Part shown: positions 8,268-17,929 of the stretch, piece by piece
Layout: every line of letters starts with the position of its first letter
Position numbering within the stretch: position 1 is the stretch's first letter
DNA from: Pelomonas caseinilytica
Lineage (GTDB): Bacteria > Pseudomonadota > Gammaproteobacteria > Burkholderiales > Burkholderiaceae_C
DNA: 64,000 bases
Assembly: GCF_021353235.1 (NCBI RefSeq)
Contig: NZ_JAJTWT010000003.1
Coordinates: 434,001 to 498,000, forward strand
Direction of reading: 5' to 3'
The notes under the pieces: model-generated
Databases searched by the model: none
What the model was told of the DNA's origin: nothing
What the model saw: only the letters and a program-made list of their open reading frames with translations
Program-made: the position numbers and the translations under genes

Positions 8268-8917
8268 GCGATGTCCTTGTTGCCGAACTTCTGGTTCAGG
8301 AATTCACTGTGGCGCAGGAAGGCTTGGGCGTCCTGCGAGGCGAGGTCGTCGCCGAGCTGTTCGACCTTGGTCTCCAGCTCGGCCAGCACGCCCTCGAAGG
8401 TGGTCTGGGCCGTCTTGCCATTGGCCAGCAGCTTGGTGGTGGCGAATTGCGGCGGGATGCTGAGATAGGTGTTCAGCGCCTGCGGCAGGTAGCTGATGGC
8501 GATGTGGCGGGCATGGAAGGTTTCCTGCAGGCTCAAGCTGCCCTTGCTGCGCTCCCACTGGTCGAGCAGGCCTTCCAGGCGCTTGCACAGATGCATGATG
8601 CGCTGGGCCAGCGGCGCGGGGATGCGTCCGCCGGGGTTGTGCTCGGTCAGTCCACGCACGCCGGCCAGGGCCCGGCCCATGGCCTCGCGGGCATCGCCAG
8701 CGTCATCGAACTGCAGAGCCTCCCAGGCGTCCTCCCGGGTGCTGGGCCAGCCCCACCACAGCGCGCCGCCGGCCAGGCCCGCCGCATAACCGAGCGCGGC
8801 GACACCCAGGCCCCAGCTGCCCAGGAAGCCCAAGCCCTTGAGCACCAGCACGCCGGTGGCCGCCAGCAGGCCGCACCAGTTGGCCGGTGCATTCAGCCAT
8901 CGCAGCAGACCACTCAT
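8264..8917 (-). CDS. XpaC-like membrane protein (TelA partner)
   Basis: A 217-residue protein. Two hydrophobic helices near the N-terminus (about residues 12-32 and 35-57) precede a helical cytoplasmic domain containing RIMHLCKRLEGLLDQWERS. This architecture and the position directly before telA match the XpaC family (5-bromo-4-chloroindolyl phosphate hydrolysis proteins), which precedes a TelA homologue in Bacillus. The assignment rests on context and topology rather than a catalytic motif. Both ends overlap neighbours by four bases, so expression is probably coupled. Confidence 0.6.
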   Translation of the reverse strand: MSGLLRWLNAPANWCGLLAATGVLVLKGLGFLGSWGLGVAALGYAAGLAGGALWWGWPSTREDAWEALQFDDAGDAREAMGRALAGVRGLTEHNPGGRIPAPLAQRIMHLCKRLEGLLDQWERSKGSLSLQETFHARHIAISYLPQALNTYLSIPPQFATTKLLANGKTAQTTFEGVLAELETKVEQLGDDLASQDAQAFLRHSEFLNQKFGNKDIA

Positions 8918-10575
8918 TGATAGGCCCGGATGTCCTTGAATACCGCGTACAGCGGCGTCTTGCGCGCGTCGAAGACCTTGCCGCCGGTGATCTCCACCAG
9001 GGCCTTCAGGTCGCCTGCGTCGGCCTCGCCGAACAGCACCATGAAGACGGGGATGCCGCGCACGTCCTCCGGCAACTGTTCGTAGGCGCGGCGGAAGTCC
9101 TCCAGGCGCCGGCCCGTATTGCTCTTGCCGTCGGTGAAGGCGACGACCGAGTACTGGTAGTCGGGGTTGCGCTTGCGCTCCTCCAGCATGTTCTGCAGGC
9201 CGGCCAGCACGGCATCGTAGAGGGCCGTGCCACCAGTCATCTGCAGCTCGTCGGCCGCGTCGCGCACCCGCTTGAGCTCGGCCAGCTTGGCGTCGGTGTC
9301 GGTCTGCGGTCGCACGCCCTTGGCCACCTTGCTGCCGGCCGGGATCTCGAAGGCGATGGGCTCGCGCACCCGGTCGCTGAAGGGCAGGAACCACAGGCGC
9401 TCGCGGCTGGTCAGCTTGGCGACGCGGCCGGTCAGCGAGGCGTCGGCGCCGGCCAGGTAGTGGATGGCTTCCACGAGCTGCTCTCGGCGCTTGCCCTGCA
9501 TGCTGCCGCTGGTGTCCAGCACGAAGGTGCTGGCGATGGGCTTGCGGAACTCGTTGAGGTAGGCGTCGATGAGGCCGTCGGCCAGCTGGCGGTCGGGCGA
9601 GAAGGGCAGCTCCACCTGGAAACCGCGGGCCGGCAGGATGTCGGCGACCTGCGCCGCCACCTCGGCGCGCATCGGGCGGCGCAGGGTCTGCCTGGCCAGC
9701 CACAGCTGGGCGGCATCGCCCTTGAGGTACTCGACCACTTTCAGGTAGTCGGCGCGGCGCGCGTCGTTCAGCAGCATGAAGGGGTAGTCGGCCGTCGTCA
9801 CACCCTCGAAGGGGTAGATCAGGTGCAGGGGCTCGCGCAGCTTGCCGCTGGCGTTGAGCGAGAGCAGCCAGCTCTCGTAATTGATGAAGGCATTGGCCCG
9901 CGTGCCCTGTTGCTTGATGAACTGCTCGGCGAGGTAGGTCGAGTTGTCGCCGACGATCTTGTAGCCCTTCAGGAAGTCGGCAATCGCGCCGCGGTCCACG
10001 TCGGCCGCGGAGAGTGCCTCGCCCTTGCCGCCGGCTGCGGCCACCACGCCCAGCAGCGCCATGAAGCCCTGGTTGCTGGTGGCCGGGTTGGACAGGGCGT
10101 ACTGCAGCTTGCCGGCCTTGGCGGCACGGGTGATGTCGGCCCAGGTCAGCTTGGCGTCGGGCTTGTCCCAGCCGTTCCTGGCGGCGTCGCTCTTGCTGAC
10201 GCCGACGGCCATGGGCGACAGCATGATCTTTTCCTGCAGCTTGACCTTGCCCTGTCCGGCCGCGTCGCTGAGCAGGTATTTCGCATTGGCGAACCAGGCC
10301 ACGTCGGGCCGGGGTTTGTCGCCGCTGTCCCCGCCGAGGACCTCCTGCGTGCTCTCCATCGTGCCGCCGAAGCGGAACTGCACGTCCACGCCGGTGGCCT
10401 GGCGGATCTGTGCGGCCAGGGGCTCGATGTCCTTGAGGTCGCTGGTGGCCAGCACACGCAGCGCGGGGCCGGCGCTTCGGGGCGCTTCGGGAGCGGGTTG
10501 AACGACAGGCTCGGGCTTCTTGCCGCAGGCGGCCAGCAGCGCAAAGCTCAACAGCAAAAGGGCGCGGCGCATCAC
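8914..10575 (-). CDS. Lipoprotein with substrate-binding and VWA domains
   Basis: 553 residues. A lipoprotein signal with lipobox LAAC places the protein in the envelope. Residues about 40-310 resemble an ABC-type extracellular binding protein (RVLATSDLKDI, RPDVAWFANAKYLL). Residues about 345-550 form a von Willebrand A domain with MIDAS motif DTSGS, the TGGT threonine and FTDGK. The fusion suggests a periplasmic ligand or metal sensor that docks to partners. It overlaps both neighbours by four bases. Families of this architecture are annotated only as substrate-binding and VWA domain-containing; no function is established. Confidence 0.82.
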   Translation of the reverse strand: MMRRALLLLSFALLAACGKKPEPVVQPAPEAPRSAGPALRVLATSDLKDIEPLAAQIRQATGVDVQFRFGGTMESTQEVLGGDSGDKPRPDVAWFANAKYLLSDAAGQGKVKLQEKIMLSPMAVGVSKSDAARNGWDKPDAKLTWADITRAAKAGKLQYALSNPATSNQGFMALLGVVAAAGGKGEALSAADVDRGAIADFLKGYKIVGDNSTYLAEQFIKQQGTRANAFINYESWLLSLNASGKLREPLHLIYPFEGVTTADYPFMLLNDARRADYLKVVEYLKGDAAQLWLARQTLRRPMRAEVAAQVADILPARGFQVELPFSPDRQLADGLIDAYLNEFRKPIASTFVLDTSGSMQGKRREQLVEAIHYLAGADASLTGRVAKLTSRERLWFLPFSDRVREPIAFEIPAGSKVAKGVRPQTDTDAKLAELKRVRDAADELQMTGGTALYDAVLAGLQNMLEERKRNPDYQYSVVAFTDGKSNTGRRLEDFRRAYEQLPEDVRGIPVFMVLFGEADAGDLKALVEITGGKVFDARKTPLYAVFKDIRAYQ

Positions 10576-11696
10576 TGGTTCATCTCCCGGCTGACGATGT
10601 CGATCATTTCAAACATCAGGTCGAAGCCCGGCGGGTCGATGACCTGGTTCAGCTTCACATCCACGGCCAGGCCCGCGGTCTTGGCGGCCTCGGCGAAGGC
10701 GGCGGTGTCGCCGGTGCGAAACCCCTGCTCGAGCGCGACGGCCTGCAGGGTCTTGTTCGTCGACAGCAGCTCGGCAAGCTGCCTGCCGCGCTCGTTCAGC
10801 GCCACCAGCACCCATTTGTTGACGATGGTGGGTTGGGGATACATCAGCACCATCTCGGGCCGAACGCCGCCCTTGAGCGCCTGGGCCACCATCTGGGCCT
10901 CGTAGATGAAGGTCAGCGGCGTCTTGCCCATGCCGATGGACAGGTAGTCGTCGAAGGCGCCGTTGACATAGTTCTCCTGGAAGCCCTGGCGCTTGAACAG
11001 CTCGGCGAGCTGGGTCGCGTACTTCTGGGCCGCCGTGCGGTCGGCCACGACGTCGCCGTTGAGCGCGGCCGAGGTGAGGGCCAGATACATGGCCGCGGAG
11101 TTGCTGCGGCGGATGTCGGTGGTGCTGACCAGCACGCTGCGCGACACCGCGTAGTCGCCGCTGGCCTTCAGGTCGCGCCAGCGCTGCTTGGCCAGCATGG
11201 CCTGGGTCAGCTTCTCCATGTCCAGGCTGTAGACCTTGGGCGCCTGGGCCTTGGCCATGCCGTTGGCGGCCAGGATCTTGGCGACAGGCTCCCAGGAGGC
11301 CACGACCAGCGGCGTGTGGAAGGGCGAGGTCTGGGTCGCGTTCCTGCCCGCCTTGCGGGCGGCGTCGGCAATCATGTTGGCGGCGACGACGCCGCTGGCG
11401 ATGAAGAAGTCGGGCTGGTCGGCCGTGCCGATCTTGGCGGCCATGTCGCGGCTGCCGACGCGGGCCACCTGCACGGGCAGCCTGGCGGCGCCCAGCACCT
11501 TGGCGACGCGATCGTCCTTGAAGAAGGCCTCCACGTCGACGGCGATCAGCCCCTTGAGCGGCTCGGCGCTCGCGATCGCGGCCTGTTCCTGCGCGATCTG
11601 CTTGTGCTCCTCGTTGCTGCGCAGCGCAAAGAAGAGGGCGCCGCCGAAGAGCGCCAACAGGACCAGGGTGCCGAGCAGGCGTTTCGCGTTGTTCAT
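10572..11696 (-). CDS. Membrane-anchored substrate-binding-like protein, first gene of TelA operon
   Basis: A 374-residue protein. An N-terminal hydrophobic segment (LLGTLVLLALFGGALFFAL) is followed by a periplasmic domain with the look of an extracellular solute-binding protein (DQPDFFIASG, LTFIYEAQMV, MYPQPTIVNKWVLVAL). There is no lipobox, so it is probably an uncleaved anchor. The downstream VWA lipoprotein has a related fold, so the operon encodes two binding-like proteins without permease or ATPase. It is divergent from pyrC with 83 bp between the starts. Confidence 0.7.
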   Translation of the reverse strand: MNNAKRLLGTLVLLALFGGALFFALRSNEEHKQIAQEQAAIASAEPLKGLIAVDVEAFFKDDRVAKVLGAARLPVQVARVGSRDMAAKIGTADQPDFFIASGVVAANMIADAARKAGRNATQTSPFHTPLVVASWEPVAKILAANGMAKAQAPKVYSLDMEKLTQAMLAKQRWRDLKASGDYAVSRSVLVSTTDIRRSNSAAMYLALTSAALNGDVVADRTAAQKYATQLAELFKRQGFQENYVNGAFDDYLSIGMGKTPLTFIYEAQMVAQALKGGVRPEMVLMYPQPTIVNKWVLVALNERGRQLAELLSTNKTLQAVALEQGFRTGDTAAFAEAAKTAGLAVDVKLNQVIDPPGFDLMFEMIDIVSREMNQ

Positions 11697-11779
11697 GATG
11701 GCGGGAAGCGGTCTCCTTTTCGATCAGGTGGGGAGTGTGACCGAAGCTGGACCGGGCGCGCAGACGACAATCCGGTTTT

Positions 11780-12832
11780 ATGACCCAAGCGCCCTTACAG
11801 CTCACTCTCACCCGGCCTGACGACTGGCACTTGCACCTGCGCGACGAGGCGGCGCTTGCCAGCGTCCTGCCCTACACCGCGCGCCAGTTCGCCCGCGCCA
11901 TCGTCATGCCCAACCTGCGCCCGCCGGTGACGACGGCCGCCCAGGCCCAGGCCTATCGCGAGCGCATCCTGGCGGCCCTGCCCGAAGAAGGCCCGGGCAG
12001 CGACTTCCAGCCCCTCATGACCCTCTATCTCACCGACAACACGCCGGTCGACGAGATCCGGCGGGCCAAGGAGGCCGGCGTCGTCGCCCTCAAGCTCTAC
12101 CCGGCCGGTGCCACCACCAACAGCGATGCCGGCGTCACCGACCTGCGCAAGACTTACGCCACGCTCGAAGCCATGCAGCGCGAAGGCCTGCTGCTGCTGG
12201 TGCACGGCGAGGTGACCGACGGCGACGTCGACGTCTTCGACCGCGAGGCCGTCTTCGTCGAGCGCGTCATGAAGCCGCTGCGCGCGGCCATGCCCGAGCT
12301 CAAGGTGGTCTTCGAGCACATCACGACCAAGGAGGCGGCGCAGTACGTGACCGACAGCGACCGCTTCACGGCCGCCACCATCACGCCCCAGCACCTGCTC
12401 TACAACCGCAACGCCATCTTCACCGGCGGCCTGCGCCCGCACTACTACTGCCTGCCCGTGCTCAAGCGGGAGGAGCACCGCCAGGCCCTGCTCAAGGCCG
12501 CCGGTTCGGGAAGCCCGAAGTTCTTCCTCGGCACGGACAGCGCCCCCCACGCCGCCCAGCTCAAGGAGAACTCGGTCTGCGGTGCCGGCTGCTTCACGGC
12601 CATCTCGGCGCTGGAGCTCTATGCCGAGGCCTTCGAGGCCATCGGCGCCCTGGACAAGCTCGACGCCTTCGCCGGCCACCACGGGCCGGCCTTCTACGGT
12701 CTGCCGCGCAACACCGGCACCGTCACCCTCAAGCGCGAACCCTGGACCCTGCCCAGCGCCGTTCCCTTCGGCGAGGCGCAGCTCAAGCCGCTGCGCGGCG
12801 GCGAGACCCTGAACTGGAAACTGCTCGCATGA
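11780..12832 (+). CDS. pyrC: Dihydroorotase
   Basis: A 350-residue class II dihydroorotase, the third step of pyrimidine synthesis (carbamoyl-aspartate to dihydroorotate) in the cytosol. Metal ligands are visible: HLH at residues 17-19, the carboxylated Lys in [13 protein letters not shown], His in LLVHGEV and VFEHITT, and Asp in LGTDSAPH. Length equals the E. coli type. It heads a run of five overlapping genes; its stop overlaps the next start by four bases. Confidence 0.96.
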   Translation: MTQAPLQLTLTRPDDWHLHLRDEAALASVLPYTARQFARAIVMPNLRPPVTTAAQAQAYRERILAALPEEGPGSDFQPLMTLYLTDNTPVDEIRRAKEAGVVALKLYPAGATTNSDAGVTDLRKTYATLEAMQREGLLLLVHGEVTDGDVDVFDREAVFVERVMKPLRAAMPELKVVFEHITTKEAAQYVTDSDRFTAATITPQHLLYNRNAIFTGGLRPHYYCLPVLKREEHRQALLKAAGSGSPKFFLGTDSAPHAAQLKENSVCGAGCFTAISALELYAEAFEAIGALDKLDAFAGHHGPAFYGLPRNTGTVTLKREPWTLPSAVPFGEAQLKPLRGGETLNWKLLA

Positions 12833-13851
12833 CAACAAGCGCAAAAAAGGTCGCCTTCCTCGTCGACTTCGACAACGTCGCGACGGACGTCATCGAGCAG
12901 GCCCTGAACGCCGTGTTCAAGGACTACGGCGCCGCCCACATCCGCCGGGCCTACTGCAATGCGGAGCAGGCCCAGCACCAGCAGGCCTTCCTCAAGCGCC
13001 TGGGGCTGCGTGCCATCGTCAACCTCGCCATCGGCAAGAACTCCACCGACATCGCGCTGGCCGTCGACGCCATGGACCTGGCCATCACCGAGAGGCCCGA
13101 CGTCATCGTGCTGGTCTCGTCGGACAGCGATTTCGCGCCGCTGGTGCTGCGCCTGCGCGAGAAGGGCGCCTGGCTGCGCGGCTTCGGCCAGTACGGCAAG
13201 ACGGGCGAGGGCGTCATCCAGATCTACGACCAGTTCAACGAGCTCGCCCACGGCGTGGGCCGCGCGGCGCGCGACGCCGGCTCCGCCAGGCCGGCCGGGC
13301 GGGGCGGCCGGCGCGGCCAGGCGGGGCGCGCGGCGGCCGGCCGGCCCGAGCCTGCGCGCGCCGTGCCGGCGCCCGCTCCCGAGGCGGCCTTGCCCGCCGC
13401 GCCGGTGGCGCCACCGTCACCCGAAGTGGAGACCGCCGCGGCAGCCCTCCCGCCCGTCGTGCCTGCCGCGCCGCGTGAGCCCAGGGCGGCGCCACGCCGC
13501 GCTGCGGCCAAGTCGGCCGGCAAGTCCAACGTGAAAGCTGACGCCAAAGCCGACGCCAAAGCCGAGGTGAAGTCCGGTGCGAAGGCCGCCGCGCCGACGG
13601 CCAAGTCCAAGGCGGCGCCGGCCGAGGACAAGAACGTCGCGGCTGCGCGGGAGATCAACGCCATGCTCGCCGCCTGCCCCAAGCTGGCCGACGGCCAGTG
13701 GCACGACCTGGGCGCCGCCGCCAAGGTGCTGAAGGAGGCCGGGCTGCTGCCCAAGTCGGCACCCGCGGCCAAGCTCTTCCGCAAGCATCCGCACGCCTTC
13801 CAGCTGCAACCCGAGAAGCAGCCCAACCAGGTGCGCTTCGGCCACGGATGA
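12829..13851 (+). CDS. NYN-domain (PIN-like) RNase with C-terminal OST-HTH-like domain
   Basis: 340 residues. The N-terminal 150 form a LabA/DUF88 NYN domain with the acidic metal-binding positions ([36 protein letters not shown]). A low-complexity Ala/Pro linker with a Lys/Ala repeat follows (about 150-270). The last 70 residues ([20 protein letters not shown] onward) look like an OST-HTH/LOTUS RNA-binding domain. NYN proteins are predicted or proven metal-dependent ribonucleases. It overlaps pyrC and the DUF3025 gene by four bases each. The RNA target is unknown. Confidence 0.83.
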   Translation: MTTSAKKVAFLVDFDNVATDVIEQALNAVFKDYGAAHIRRAYCNAEQAQHQQAFLKRLGLRAIVNLAIGKNSTDIALAVDAMDLAITERPDVIVLVSSDSDFAPLVLRLREKGAWLRGFGQYGKTGEGVIQIYDQFNELAHGVGRAARDAGSARPAGRGGRRGQAGRAAAGRPEPARAVPAPAPEAALPAAPVAPPSPEVETAAAALPPVVPAAPREPRAAPRRAAAKSAGKSNVKADAKADAKAEVKSGAKAAAPTAKSKAAPAEDKNVAAAREINAMLAACPKLADGQWHDLGAAAKVLKEAGLLPKSAPAAKLFRKHPHAFQLQPEKQPNQVRFGHG

Positions 13852-14549
13852 TCGCGCCGGACTGGGGCATGCCCTGGTTCGCGCCCTACCGCGACGTGGC
13901 CCAGCCGGTGCTGGCGCGGCTGGCGGCGGGGGCGCTGGTGCACGAGGCCCTCGGCCATGAGCGCTTCGAGCCGGCCGGCCCCTTGGCCACCGGCTACGAG
14001 CAGCACGTGGCCGCCACGGGCCGCGTGCCGACGCGCCACAACGCCCATGACCTGTTCAACGGCCTGGTCTGGCTGCGCAGCCCTGCCTTCAAGGTCGCGC
14101 TGAACCGTGCCCACGTCCAGGCGCCGCCCGCGCCACCCGGCCGGCGCGGGCCGCTGCGCGACGCACTGACCCTGCTGGACGAAAGCGGCCTGTTGCTCGC
14201 TGCTCCCAGGCTTTTGCGCGAGGCCCTTCTCGCGCAGGACTGGCCGGCCCTCTTCCTCGCCCACCGCGGCCTGTGGCGCGAGGCGCGGATGCGGGTCGTG
14301 GGCCACGCTCTGCTGGAGAAGCTGCTCGCACCGCGCAAGCCGCTGTGCGCCCGCGTGCTGTTCGTCGACGACGTCGAGGCGCCGCGCCTGCCGGAGGGCC
14401 TCACGCCGGCCGCGCTGCCGCCCCTGCCGGTGCTCGGCATCCCGGGCTGGTGGCCGGCGAATGCGTCACGCGAGTTCTACGCTGACGACCGGGTCTTTCG
14501 GCCAAAGCAGCTAGCATCGGCGCCCTCCACGGGAGGTGTGGTTTGTTGA
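13848..14549 (+). CDS. DUF3025 family protein
   Basis: A 233-residue protein of the DUF3025 family, common in Beta- and Gammaproteobacteria. Recognisable conserved stretches are RHNAHDLFNGLVWLRSP near residues 60-76, the LTLLDESG segment and a late GIPGWWPANAS. No function is established. No signal peptide or membrane segment. ATG at 13848 overlaps the previous stop as ATGA. Confidence 0.8.
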   Translation: MIAPDWGMPWFAPYRDVAQPVLARLAAGALVHEALGHERFEPAGPLATGYEQHVAATGRVPTRHNAHDLFNGLVWLRSPAFKVALNRAHVQAPPAPPGRRGPLRDALTLLDESGLLLAAPRLLREALLAQDWPALFLAHRGLWREARMRVVGHALLEKLLAPRKPLCARVLFVDDVEAPRLPEGLTPAALPPLPVLGIPGWWPANASREFYADDRVFRPKQLASAPSTGGVVC

Positions 14550-15922
14550 AATCCTGTCTGAAGAAGCTGTCGGCCTGGGCCCTTGCCGGCCTGGCCTGCG
14601 TGGCCGCCGCCCAGCCGGCGCCGCCCCCGCCCGCGTCGGCCGTGCCGCCGCAGGCCCATGTCCCGCAGCCGCCGCCCACCGTCTCGGCCAGCGCGCGGCG
14701 GCTCTACGAGCGCAGCAAGGGCCAGTTGCTGCAGATCCGCACCCTGCTCAAGACCCAGGACAGCCAGGCCTCGGTCGGCTCGGGTTTCCTCGTCAGCAAC
14801 GAGGGCCACATCCTCACCAACTACCACGTCGTCAGCCAGTTCGCGCTGGAGCCCGACAGCTACAGGCTGCGCTATGCCACCACCGATGGCCAGGGCGGGG
14901 CGCTGGAGCTGCTGGACTTCGATGCCCGCCGCGACCTCGCCCTGCTGCGCGCGGTTGACGACGGCAAGGGCGGCGGCCTGCGAGGCCGCGGCGCGCTCCA
15001 GTTCCGCCCGCAGAGTCAGCCCCTGGCCAAGGGCGAGCGCATCTACTCGATGGGCAACCCGCACGACGTCGCCTTCGCCGTCGTCGAGGGCAACTACAAC
15101 GGACTGGTCGAGCGCAGCTTCGACCCCCTCATCTACTACGCCGGCGGCATCAACCCCGGCATGAGCGGCGGCCCGGTGCTGGACGAGGACGGCCTGGTCG
15201 TGGGCGTCAACGTCTCGACGCTGCTGTTCGCCCAGCAGGTCAGCTTCCTGGTGCCGGGCGAGTTCGCGGAAAGCCTGGTCAAGCGCAGCATGGGGGCCAA
15301 GCCCATCCGCACGGCCGCCTGGGCGCGGCTGCGCGACCAGCTGACGGCCTATCAGGACGAACTCGTCACCCGCTTCGTCGCCCAGCCCTGGGAGAGCGCC
15401 AACAACAAGCGCTACCGGCTGCCGGTTCCCCGGCAGGAGTTCATGCGCTGCTGGGGCAACAGCACCTCGGCCGACACCAAGGGCCTGGACTTCGAGCGCT
15501 CGCAGTGCCGCATGGACCATGCCCTCTTCGTCAGCGGCAACCTGCAGACCGGCTGGCTGGACATGTCCCACGAGGCCTACGACGGCAGCAAGCTCGGCGC
15601 GCTGCGCTTTGCGCGGCAGTACTCGGGCAGCTTCCGCAACGAGCGCCTGGGCAACGCCGACAAGTCGCGCACCGCGCCCTACTGCAAGGAGCAGTTCGTC
15701 GACCGCGACGGCCTGCCCCTGCGCGCCGTCGTCTGCCTGCGGGCCTACCGCAAGCTCGAAGGCCTGCACGACCTCAGCGTCCTCGTGACGACGGTGGACG
15801 CGTCCACCCAGGGCGCCCTGGGCCGCTTCGACGCCCGCGGCGTCAGCTTCGACAACGCGCTCAAGCTCGCGGCGCACTACCTGGAGGGCTTCGCGTGGAC
15901 GAACAGCAAGGGCCAGAAATGA
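14543..15922 (+). CDS. HtrA-like trypsin-fold serine protease, exported
   Basis: 459 residues. A signal peptide (KKLSAWALAGLACVAAAQ) and Pro-rich linker precede a trypsin-like domain with His95 (ILTNYHVV), Asp131 (DARRDLALLR) and Ser208 in NPGMSGGP, so the triad is complete. There is no PDZ domain. About 230 further residues, with several Cys, form a C-terminal domain I do not recognise. The start is TTG, either 14543 or 14546, chosen from GGGAGG at 14531-14536; it overlaps the DUF3025 stop. It probably acts in the periplasm. The next gene overlaps by four bases and encodes an FHA membrane protein. Confidence 0.8.
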   Translation: MLKSCLKKLSAWALAGLACVAAAQPAPPPPASAVPPQAHVPQPPPTVSASARRLYERSKGQLLQIRTLLKTQDSQASVGSGFLVSNEGHILTNYHVVSQFALEPDSYRLRYATTDGQGGALELLDFDARRDLALLRAVDDGKGGGLRGRGALQFRPQSQPLAKGERIYSMGNPHDVAFAVVEGNYNGLVERSFDPLIYYAGGINPGMSGGPVLDEDGLVVGVNVSTLLFAQQVSFLVPGEFAESLVKRSMGAKPIRTAAWARLRDQLTAYQDELVTRFVAQPWESANNKRYRLPVPRQEFMRCWGNSTSADTKGLDFERSQCRMDHALFVSGNLQTGWLDMSHEAYDGSKLGALRFARQYSGSFRNERLGNADKSRTAPYCKEQFVDRDGLPLRAVVCLRAYRKLEGLHDLSVLVTTVDASTQGALGRFDARGVSFDNALKLAAHYLEGFAWTNSKGQK

Positions 15923-16953
15923 CGCCCGAGACGCCCTCGGCGCCGGCCTCTGTGCCGGCCGTCCCGCCCGCCGCCCCTCCCGCCGCCGTCGTCGAACTGC
16001 TGGGACGTGACGGCCGTGCCAGCCTGGTGCAGCGCGTGGCCGGCTGGCCCGTGCGCATCGGCCGCTCGCCGGCCTGCGACATCGTCCTCGACGACACCCA
16101 CCTCGCCGCCGAGCATGCCGAGCTCCAGCTCGCGCCCGGCGGCGGCGTGCGCCTGCGGCTGCTCGACAGCCGCAACGGCGGCGCCATCGCCGGCCGCCGG
16201 CTCGGCGCGGGCGACGAAGCCATGCTGCCCGAAGGCGGCCATTTCCAGCTCGCCGGCTGCTCGCTGCGCCTGCGCACGAGCCGCGACGTGCTGGCGCCGG
16301 AGCAGCTCCTCATCGTGCAGCCCACCCGCCACTGGGCGCTGCTGCCGGCGCTGCTGCTGGCCATGCTGTTCTTCCAGTGGGTGGACCGCTGGAGCGCCGT
16401 CGATCCCGACGCGCGCTGGGTCGACTACGCGGCGCCGCTGCTCGCGCCGCTGGCCTTCATGTTCGGCTGGGCGGGCCTGTGGTCGCTGGCCAGCCAGCTC
16501 TTCCAGCATCGCTTCCCGTTCACGGCCCACCTGCGCCGCGCCCTGGTCGTGGCCTGCGCCTACGACCTGCTGGACTGGCTGCTGCCGGGCATCGCCTACT
16601 CGCTGTCGTGGCCGCGGCTGCTGGCCTTGCAAAGCCTGATGCTGCCTCTGGGATTCGCCTTCCTCGTGGCCTGGCACGCCCGCCTGGTGTGGCCTGGCGC
16701 GCGCCGCACCGTCGGTGTCGGCATTGCGGCCCTGCTGCTGCTGGGGCTGGGGCTGCAGGTGGGTGGCCGGCAGGAGCAGCAATACGTCTTCGGCCCGCCC
16801 TACATGGCCAGCCTGCCGCCGCCGGCCTTGCGCCTCGCCTCGCCCAAGCCGCCCGAGGCGCTGATCGAGTCCCTCAAGCCGCTCAAGGCCGAACTGGCCC
16901 GGCAGGCGCGCAAGGACAACGAGGGCTTCGAGGCCGACGACGTCGGTGAATGA
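15919..16953 (+). CDS. FHA-domain integral membrane protein
   Basis: 344 residues. After a Pro/Ala-rich start, residues 24-120 form a forkhead-associated domain with GRS at 48-50, His66 and an NG at 86-87, the phosphothreonine-binding positions. About five or six hydrophobic helices follow (roughly 135-290), then a charged tail. FHA domains bind phospho-Thr peptides made by Ser/Thr kinases, but none is encoded nearby. Overlap with the protease gene suggests the two work together. It converges on cysK with a six-base gap. Confidence 0.78.
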   Translation: MTPETPSAPASVPAVPPAAPPAAVVELLGRDGRASLVQRVAGWPVRIGRSPACDIVLDDTHLAAEHAELQLAPGGGVRLRLLDSRNGGAIAGRRLGAGDEAMLPEGGHFQLAGCSLRLRTSRDVLAPEQLLIVQPTRHWALLPALLLAMLFFQWVDRWSAVDPDARWVDYAAPLLAPLAFMFGWAGLWSLASQLFQHRFPFTAHLRRALVVACAYDLLDWLLPGIAYSLSWPRLLALQSLMLPLGFAFLVAWHARLVWPGARRTVGVGIAALLLLGLGLQVGGRQEQQYVFGPPYMASLPPPALRLASPKPPEALIESLKPLKAELARQARKDNEGFEADDVGE

Positions 16954-16959
16954 GCGGCT

Positions 16960-17877
16960 TCAGGCCTGCGGCAGGAAGCCCTCGACCGACAGGTAGCGCT
17001 CGCCGGTGTCGTAGTTGAAGCCCAGCACCCGGCTGCCGGCCGGCAGCTCGGGCAGCTTCTGGGCGATGGCCGCCAGCGTCGCGCCGCTGGAGATGCCGAC
17101 GAGCAGGCCCTCCTCGCGGGCGCAGCGGCGCGCGTACTCGCGCGCGGCTTCGGCCTCGACCTGGATGACGCCGTCCAGCAGCGCCGTGTCCAGCACCGCC
17201 GGGATGAAGCCCGCGCCGATGCCCTGGATGGGGTGGGGGCTGGGCTGGCCGCCGCTGATGACGGGCGAGGCCGTCGGCTCCACGGCAAAGACCTTGAGTT
17301 GCGGCCAGGCCGCCTTGAGTACCTGGGCGCAGCCGGTGATGTGGCCGCCGGTGCCCACGCCGGTGATGAGGGCGTCCAGGCCTTCGGGGAAGTCGCGCAG
17401 GATCTCCTGCGCCGTCGTCTTCACGTGCACCGCGGGGTTGGCGGCGTTCTCGAACTGCTGCGGCATCCACGAGCCGGGGTGCTGCTCCAGCAGCTCCTTG
17501 GCCCGGGCGATGGCGCCCTTCATGCCCTTCTCGCGCGGCGTCAGGTCGAAGCTGGCGCCGTAGGCCAGCATCAGCCGGCGGCGCTCGATGCTCATGCTGT
17601 CGGGCATGACGAGGATGAGCTTGTAGCCCTTGACCGCGGCCACCATGGCCAGGCCCACGCCCGTGTTGCCCGAGGTGGGCTCGATGATGGTGCCGCCCGG
17701 CTTGAGCAGGCCGCGGGCCTCGGCATCCTCGACCATGGACAGCGCGATGCGGTCCTTGATCGAGCCTCCGGGGTTGCTGCGCTCGGACTTGACCCAGACC
17801 TCGGCCCCCGCGAAGAGGCGCTGCAGGCGGATGTGGGGCGTGTTGCCGATGGTGTCGAGGATGCTGGCGGCTTTCAT
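16960..17877 (-). CDS. cysK: Cysteine synthase (O-acetylserine sulfhydrylase)
   Basis: A 305-residue fold-type II PLP enzyme making cysteine from O-acetylserine and sulfide. The PLP Lys41 lies in [25 protein letters not shown] (substrate loop), [10 protein letters not shown] (phosphate cup) and GISSGAT are intact. Length and motifs fit CysK; CysM is a less likely label. The flavoprotein gene lies 52 bp upstream on the same strand and may be co-transcribed. Confidence 0.92.
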   Translation of the reverse strand: MKAASILDTIGNTPHIRLQRLFAGAEVWVKSERSNPGGSIKDRIALSMVEDAEARGLLKPGGTIIEPTSGNTGVGLAMVAAVKGYKLILVMPDSMSIERRRLMLAYGASFDLTPREKGMKGAIARAKELLEQHPGSWMPQQFENAANPAVHVKTTAQEILRDFPEGLDALITGVGTGGHITGCAQVLKAAWPQLKVFAVEPTASPVISGGQPSPHPIQGIGAGFIPAVLDTALLDGVIQVEAEAAREYARRCAREEGLLVGISSGATLAAIAQKLPELPAGSRVLGFNYDTGERYLSVEGFLPQA

Positions 17878-17929
17878 CGAGGCTCCCGAGGAGTGCAGTC
17901 GTGGTGACCAAGCAGTGTGCCAGCAGTGC

